DNA of 64,000 nt from JAWHTC01 sp032586155. GTDB lineage: Bacteria; Pseudomonadota; Alphaproteobacteria; Rhodobacterales; Rhodobacteraceae. Where the stretch lies: contig NZ_JAWHTC010000004.1 of NCBI RefSeq assembly GCF_032586155.1, positions 372,001 to 436,000 of the forward strand. The letters run 5' to 3'. The position numbers and the translations under genes were made by a program. The notes under the pieces are model-generated. The model was not told the origin of the DNA, searched no databases, and was given only the letters and a program-made list of their open reading frames with translations. Positions 59,248-64,000 of this stretch are shown here, piece by piece; within the stretch, counting starts at the first letter, position 1, and every line of letters starts with the position of its first letter.

Positions 59248-62200
59248 ATGACCGAGAGTACTAAGGATAAGTCCAGCGACGATCCGGACACCGATGCGGT
59301 GGACGAAGCCGAAGGCGTTCAGGTTGAAGAACCTGCCGAGGAGCAGGGGCCGTCCGAAAACGAGCGAGTCGAAGCGGAAGACATTGTCGATGACGATGAA
59401 CAGGTCGATGCGCAATCCGACGCGGGCGACGTCGACGACGAAGATATCCCGGCTGATGCTGTAGAGAATGACGTTGAAGAGATCAAACCCAAGAGGCGCA
59501 GACGCCGTCTGCTGTGGGGGCTGTTCTATACGTTGGTCGTGCTGGCGGGCCTGGCTGTTTTGGCAGGCTACATGATCGTCGGGCGACCCTTGGTCGCGCC
59601 AGACTGGTTGCGCGAACGGATCGAGACTCAGGTTAACCAACAGTTGGGCGCGGTGCAGATCGGCCTCGGGCAAGTAACGCTTGTTGTCGAAGAAGGCTGG
59701 CATCCGCGGGTGCAGATCCATGATGTGGACTTTGCCGACCTTGAAGGGCGGCCCTTGCTGACGCTGGCCGATGTCGAGGGGACGTTGGCGCTGAGGCCGC
59801 TGCTCAGTGGGCAGGTTCAGCCGGCGCGCGTGTGGCTGACCGGGGCGCAACTACAGCTGCGCCGCGATGAAACCGGCCAGGTTGGGCTGAGTTTCGGTGA
59901 GGGTGGTTCGAGCATCCAGCAGGCGGCCAGTTTCGTGCAGTTGATCGAAGAGGTTGACCGGGTTCTGGTCAGTCCGACGCTTGCCGATCTGCAATCGATC
60001 TCGGCCGACGGGCTGACCGTGCGCTACGAGGATGCGCGGGCCCGCCGCGCCTGGACCGTCGATGGCGGGCGGGTCAACCTGATCCGGAAGCAGGACAACC
60101 TGACCTTGCGCGGGGATTTTGCCCTGCTCAGTGGCGGGGCCAGCGCGGCAACGGTTGAAATGAGTTATGAAAGCCGGATCGGCTCGGCCGCTGCCCGGTT
60201 CGGGATCAGCTTTGCCGATGTCGAGGCCGATGACATCGCCGCCCAGTCGGCGGCATTGTTGTGGCTCAATGTGCTGAGGGCGCCGATTTCCGGGTCGTTG
60301 CGGGGGTCTACGGGCGAGGACGGCGAATTGGGGCCGGTCTCGGCCACTCTGCAGATTGGCGACGGGGTGCTGCAGCCCACCGATGAAACCCAGCCGATCC
60401 CGTTCCGGGCGGCGCGCAGCTATTTCACCTATGATCCGCAGCGCCAGAGCATGCGGTTCGATGAAATGATCGTGGACAGCGAATGGGGCAGCCTGCAAGC
60501 CGAAGGCCGGGTGGTGCTAGGGCAACTTGAAAACGGCTTGCCCAAGGACTTCACCAGCCAGATGCGGATCAGTCAGCTGAGCGTCAATCCGCAAGACATG
60601 TACCCGGTGCCGATCCGGTTCAGCGACGTAACCATGGATATGCGGATGACGCTGGATCCGTTCCGCGTGACCCTGGGCGAGATGACGCTGCGCGATGGGG
60701 CGTCCCAATTGCTGATGCGCGGTGAGCTGAACGCGCGCGAAACCGGGTGGGACCTGAGCTTGAACGGCAAGCTGGACCGTCTTGCTCCCGAGCGCCTGGT
60801 TGAGTTGTGGCCGGTCAGCGTGGTTCCGAATACCCGAAATTGGATCAATGCAAACGTTCTGGGCGGGGATTTGAACAACGTGCAGATCGGATTGAATGCG
60901 CAGGCCGGAAAGAAGCCGGTGATCTATCTGGGGTGGGAGTTTGACCAGCTGGACACGCTGTTCATGAAGACAATGCCGCCGATACTGGGGGCCAAAGGCT
61001 ATGCCAGTCTGTATCGCAATACGTTGACCATCACCGCCGAGTCGGGGCGGATCCAGGCAGATCAGGGCGGTGCGGTGGACATTGCGGGCACGGTGTTCGT
61101 CATTCCGCAGGTGGGCGAAGAGTTCGCGCCCGCTTTTACCCAATTGCGCACCAAAAGCACGATCACTGCGGTGCTGTCACTGCTCGATCGTGAGCCGTTC
61201 CGCTTCATTTCCAAGTCCGGGCAGAAAGTGGCCATGGCCGATGGTATTGCCCGGGCGCAGGGACGCGTTGATTTCCGGCTGAAAAAGAACCTGCCGGTGG
61301 AAGAGGTGGACTATGTGGTCACGGCCGATCTTTCCGATGTACGCAGCGAAACGCTGGTGCCGGGCCGGGTTCTTGCGGCCTCAGCCCTCAAGGCGCAGGC
61401 AAACAAGACCGAGCTGCGCATCACCGGTGAGGGGCGTATCGGCAAGCTGCCGTTCGAGGGCCGGTTCGTGGCACCGCTGGGCCCGAGAGCGGGAGGTAAA
61501 TCGCGGATCGAGGGCACGGTCGAGCTGTCGCAGCGATTTGTAGATGAATTCCGCCTGGGTCTGCCGAAAGGCAGCGTCTCGGGGACGGGGCGCGGCGCGG
61601 TCAAGATAGACATGGAGCGTGGCAAGAGACCGGTGTTTTCGCTCACGTCCAACCTGGCAGGGCTGGCGTTGCGGGTGCCGCAGATCGGTTGGTCGATCGG
61701 CCAGAAAACCCGCGGTACGCTTGAGGTTGCTGGACGATTGGGTGATCCGATGGAGGTGAGCGAGATTACCCTGAACGCACCGGGGCTGCGTACCACCGGG
61801 CATTTGGAACTGGGCCGGGGCGGCACGTTCAAGGCGGCGCGGTTCGACCGGGTGCTCGCCGGGGATTGGCTTGATGCGCCGGTTGCATTGGTCGGTCGGG
61901 GGGCTGGCAATTCGCCCGAGGTGGTGGTGTCCGGTGGAACGGTCGATCTGAGCCAGACCGAGATCGGTGCGGGCAGCGGATCGGGCGCGGCCCAGGATGG
62001 CGGGCCGATGACCATCAGGCTGGAGCGGCTCAAGATCAGCGAAGGCATTTCGCTGACCGGGTTCTCCGGCAGTTTCACCACGGCCGGAGGAATGCGAGGC
62101 AATTTCGCTGGCAAGGTCAACGGAGGAGCGCCGGTGACCGGAAGAGTGGTGCCGCAGCACGGGCGAAGTGCCTTCGAGATCACCTCGAACAATGCAGGGG

Positions 62201-62739
62201 GTGTGTTCAAATCCGCAGGCCTTTTGCCCAATGCCCACGGTGGGTCGATGAAGCTGACCCTTGCACCCGGCGGCGGTACCGGCGTGTACGAAGGGCAGTT
62301 AAATGCGAAATCTGTCTGGCTGCGCAAGGCACCGGCGATGGCCGCGCTGTTAAACGCGATCAGCGTCGTGGGGCTGTTGGAGCAACTGTCTGGCAACGGC
62401 ATCCTGTTCGGACAGGTAGAAGCGCGATTCCGTCTGACCCCGACGCAGGCGATCATCGCCCGATCAAGTGCCACCGGGGTGTCGATGGGTATTTCCATGG
62501 ACGGTTATTACAACCTGACTTCGGGGGCGATGAACTTCCAAGGGGTGGTCTCGCCTTTCTACGTGCTGAACGCAGTAGGCGCGGTGCTGACTCGCAAGGG
62601 CGAGGGGCTGATCGGGTTCAACTACAAGCTGGTCGGGACCACCGACAATCCGAAAGTCAAAGTAAACCCATTGTCGCTGTTGACGCCGGGCATGTTTCGC
62701 GAGATTTTCCGCCGCCCGCCTCCAAAGTTGAATCAATAG
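59248..62739 (+). CDS. AsmA-like/YhdP-type envelope protein (DUF3971)
   Basis: 1163 residues. An acidic cytoplasmic tail of about 80 residues (EEPAEEQGPSENERVEAEDI) ends in KPKRRRRRLL before one membrane segment (about 88-110). The periplasmic remainder is a long beta-rich repeat protein with a late AsmA_2-like region (MNFQGVVSPFYVLNAVGAVL, KVNPLSLLTPGMFREIF). Members of the group span the periplasm as lipid-transport bridges to the outer membrane. The queA gene follows after 9 bases. Confidence 0.85.
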   Translation: MTESTKDKSSDDPDTDAVDEAEGVQVEEPAEEQGPSENERVEAEDIVDDDEQVDAQSDAGDVDDEDIPADAVENDVEEIKPKRRRRRLLWGLFYTLVVLAGLAVLAGYMIVGRPLVAPDWLRERIETQVNQQLGAVQIGLGQVTLVVEEGWHPRVQIHDVDFADLEGRPLLTLADVEGTLALRPLLSGQVQPARVWLTGAQLQLRRDETGQVGLSFGEGGSSIQQAASFVQLIEEVDRVLVSPTLADLQSISADGLTVRYEDARARRAWTVDGGRVNLIRKQDNLTLRGDFALLSGGASAATVEMSYESRIGSAAARFGISFADVEADDIAAQSAALLWLNVLRAPISGSLRGSTGEDGELGPVSATLQIGDGVLQPTDETQPIPFRAARSYFTYDPQRQSMRFDEMIVDSEWGSLQAEGRVVLGQLENGLPKDFTSQMRISQLSVNPQDMYPVPIRFSDVTMDMRMTLDPFRVTLGEMTLRDGASQLLMRGELNARETGWDLSLNGKLDRLAPERLVELWPVSVVPNTRNWINANVLGGDLNNVQIGLNAQAGKKPVIYLGWEFDQLDTLFMKTMPPILGAKGYASLYRNTLTITAESGRIQADQGGAVDIAGTVFVIPQVGEEFAPAFTQLRTKSTITAVLSLLDREPFRFISKSGQKVAMADGIARAQGRVDFRLKKNLPVEEVDYVVTADLSDVRSETLVPGRVLAASALKAQANKTELRITGEGRIGKLPFEGRFVAPLGPRAGGKSRIEGTVELSQRFVDEFRLGLPKGSVSGTGRGAVKIDMERGKRPVFSLTSNLAGLALRVPQIGWSIGQKTRGTLEVAGRLGDPMEVSEITLNAPGLRTTGHLELGRGGTFKAARFDRVLAGDWLDAPVALVGRGAGNSPEVVVSGGTVDLSQTEIGAGSGSGAAQDGGPMTIRLERLKISEGISLTGFSGSFTTAGGMRGNFAGKVNGGAPVTGRVVPQHGRSAFEITSNNAGGVFKSAGLLPNAHGGSMKLTLAPGGGTGVYEGQLNAKSVWLRKAPAMAALLNAISVVGLLEQLSGNGILFGQVEARFRLTPTQAIIARSSATGVSMGISMDGYYNLTSGAMNFQGVVSPFYVLNAVGAVLTRKGEGLIGFNYKLVGTTDNPKVKVNPLSLLTPGMFREIFRRPPPKLNQ

Positions 62740-62748
62740 ATACAGCAC

Positions 62749-63795
62749 ATGAAACTGAGTGATTTCGATTTCGATCTGCCCGAGCGGCTGATTGCCACCC
62801 GTCCGGCCAACCCACGCAGTTCTGCGCGGCTGTTGGTGTCTGATGGTGATCGGATCACCGATGCGCATGTGGGTGATCTGATCGATTGGCTGCGCCCTGG
62901 CGACCGGCTGGTGCTAAACGATACCAAGGTAATTCCGGCGCGTCTCAGCGGTGAGCGTGTTCGGGTCAGCGATGTGGGTGAGACCCGAGGCAAGATCGAG
63001 GCGACCCTGCTGGAGCCGCGTGCCGACGGGCATTGGGCAGCGCTGATCAAGCCCTTGCGCAAGCTGCGGGTTGGCGAGCGGATCGAGTTCGGTGCCGGCT
63101 TGATCGCCACCTGTGCAGAAAAGGGGGAGGGGCAGGCGATTTTGTCCTTCAATCTTGAGGGGGACGCGTTTGACATGGCGCTGAACGAGGTCGGCGCGAT
63201 GCCTCTCCCGCCCTATATCGAGGCGTTGCGCAAGGCCGATGAACGCGACCACGAGGATTATCAGACCGTCTGGGCCGATCGCCCCGGTGCGGTTGCAGCG
63301 CCAACGGCCAGCCTGCATTTCGATGAGCTGCTGCTGCAAAAGCTGCGGGATAAGGGAATTGAATTTACCCATGTGACCCTGCATGTGGGCGCGGGGACTT
63401 TCCTGCCAGTTAAGGTGGATGACGTCACCTCTCACAAGATGCACGCGGAATGGGGAGAGGTCAGCACGCAGGCCGCGGCGGAAATCGCCGCTACCAAAGC
63501 CGACGGTGGCAGGGTAATCCCGGTCGGAACCACGGCGCTGCGTCTGATCGAGACCGCCAGTCGGGGCGGCGGCATTGCCCAGTGGAACGGTGATACGGAC
63601 ATCTTCATCTATCCCGGGTTCGAGTTTCAGGTCACCGACGCGTTGATGACCAATTTCCACCTGCCCAAATCGACCCTGTTGATGCTGGTTTCGGCCTTGA
63701 TCGGACGTGACCGGGTAAGGGCGGTCTACGATCATGCAGTCAAGGCCGAGTACCGGTTCTTTTCCTATGGCGATGCCTCGCTGCTGATCCCCTGA
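62749..63795 (+). CDS. queA: tRNA preQ1(34) S-adenosylmethionine ribosyltransferase-isomerase
   Basis: 348 residues of normal QueA length (MKLSDFDFDLPERLIATRPA, LVLNDTKVIPARLSG, VTLHVGAGTFLPVK, TNFHLPKSTLLMLVSALIG). It transfers the ribosyl part of SAM to preQ1 in tRNA on the way to queuosine. Close spacing to the AsmA-like gene suggests one transcript. Confidence 0.96.
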   Translation: MKLSDFDFDLPERLIATRPANPRSSARLLVSDGDRITDAHVGDLIDWLRPGDRLVLNDTKVIPARLSGERVRVSDVGETRGKIEATLLEPRADGHWAALIKPLRKLRVGERIEFGAGLIATCAEKGEGQAILSFNLEGDAFDMALNEVGAMPLPPYIEALRKADERDHEDYQTVWADRPGAVAAPTASLHFDELLLQKLRDKGIEFTHVTLHVGAGTFLPVKVDDVTSHKMHAEWGEVSTQAAAEIAATKADGGRVIPVGTTALRLIETASRGGGIAQWNGDTDIFIYPGFEFQVTDALMTNFHLPKSTLLMLVSALIGRDRVRAVYDHAVKAEYRFFSYGDASLLIP

Positions 63796-63896
63796 CGGCA
63801 GGATGATACGACCGAAACGACGCCCAAGGAGTCGCAAAATGGCGTGACCGGTATAATCTGGCTGCGATATGCGGGCGGTCAGACAAGGAGACGCGC

Positions 63897-64000
63897 ATGC
63901 TACAGGTTATCTCGTCCAGTTGGGCCTTGCTGCTTGGCATGATGCTCTTGATGGTTGGCAACGGCCTTCAGGGCACACTTCTTGGTGTGCGTGGTGACAT
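63897..64000 (+). CDS. Start of a membrane transporter, probably MFS, cut by the window end
   Basis: 34 codons from an ATG with AAGGAG 7 bases upstream: MLQVISSSWALLLGMMLLMV, then GNGLQGTLLGVRGD. The GNGLQGTLLGVR pattern matches the first helix and loop of YcaD-type MFS proteins. Most of the gene lies outside, so the assignment is tentative. Confidence 0.6.
   Translation, partial: MLQVISSSWALLLGMMLLMVGNGLQGTLLGVRGD

Noticed and set aside
1..64000. CRISPR array, transposase or prophage structural genes
   Set aside because: No regularly spaced direct repeats, no transposase or integrase motifs and no capsid/tail proteins were seen in any frame.

Overview
The window is GC-rich chromosomal DNA from an alphaproteobacterium, most likely Rhodobacteraceae (Roseobacter group). 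This rests on the linked rpsF-rpsR-rplI and fabD-fabG-acpP-fabF-mltG blocks, a GapR-type DUF2312 protein, a DUF2083 (ScfR-type) XRE regulator, a two-gene Blh sulfur module, several TRAP/ABC importers and an L9 with a long acidic tail. No phage structural genes, transposases or CRISPR array were seen. Species assignment is inference from gene content and protein likeness.

Layout. 1-2.5 kb: a LivH-type permease (cut by the window start) and its binding protein. 2.7-9 kb: an XRE/DUF2083 regulator, a receiver protein plus a sodium:solute-symporter/histidine-kinase fusion, and a FliM/FliN-like protein. 9-11.2 kb: DUF442 phosphatase-like protein and ETHE1-like hydrolase, a DksA-like protein and small genes. 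11.3-20 kb: a degenerate FadB-like protein, GapR, a secreted trypsin-like/Sel1/peptidoglycan-binding protein and an iron-type ABC permease.

20.1-39.9 kb is the accessory part. It opens with tRNA-Thr and a two-gene DUF5681 cassette. Module A (21.3-27.6 kb) has a GPH-family symporter, a LysR regulator, a secreted DUF2147 protein and a 1112-residue fusion of short-chain dehydrogenase, Baeyer-Villiger monooxygenase and esterase, with all three active sites visible. The promoters of the symporter and the fusion share one LysR-type operator with identical internal spacing. Module B (27.9-39.6 kb) has a TRAP importer, an acyl-CoA ligase, a GMC oxidoreductase, a two-subunit ThDP enzyme like sulfopyruvate decarboxylase, a Crp/Fnr regulator, a cytosolic arylsulfatase and a sulfotransferase. 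Three TGTCAC-N4-GTGACA-type sites stand before its three transcription units. Together they read as two substrate-specific catabolic regulons. An AraC-type remnant ends the region.

40-64 kb is largely housekeeping: trigger factor, a trans-sulfuration PLP enzyme, P450, lytic transglycosylase, hexapeptide acetyltransferase, ribosomal proteins, fatty-acid synthesis (interrupted between acpP and fabF by a HisA-like paralogue and a PilZ gene broken by an in-frame TAG), MltG, an HNH nuclease, bactofilin with an M23 peptidase, DUF455, peroxiredoxin, an AsmA-like protein, QueA and the start of a membrane protein.
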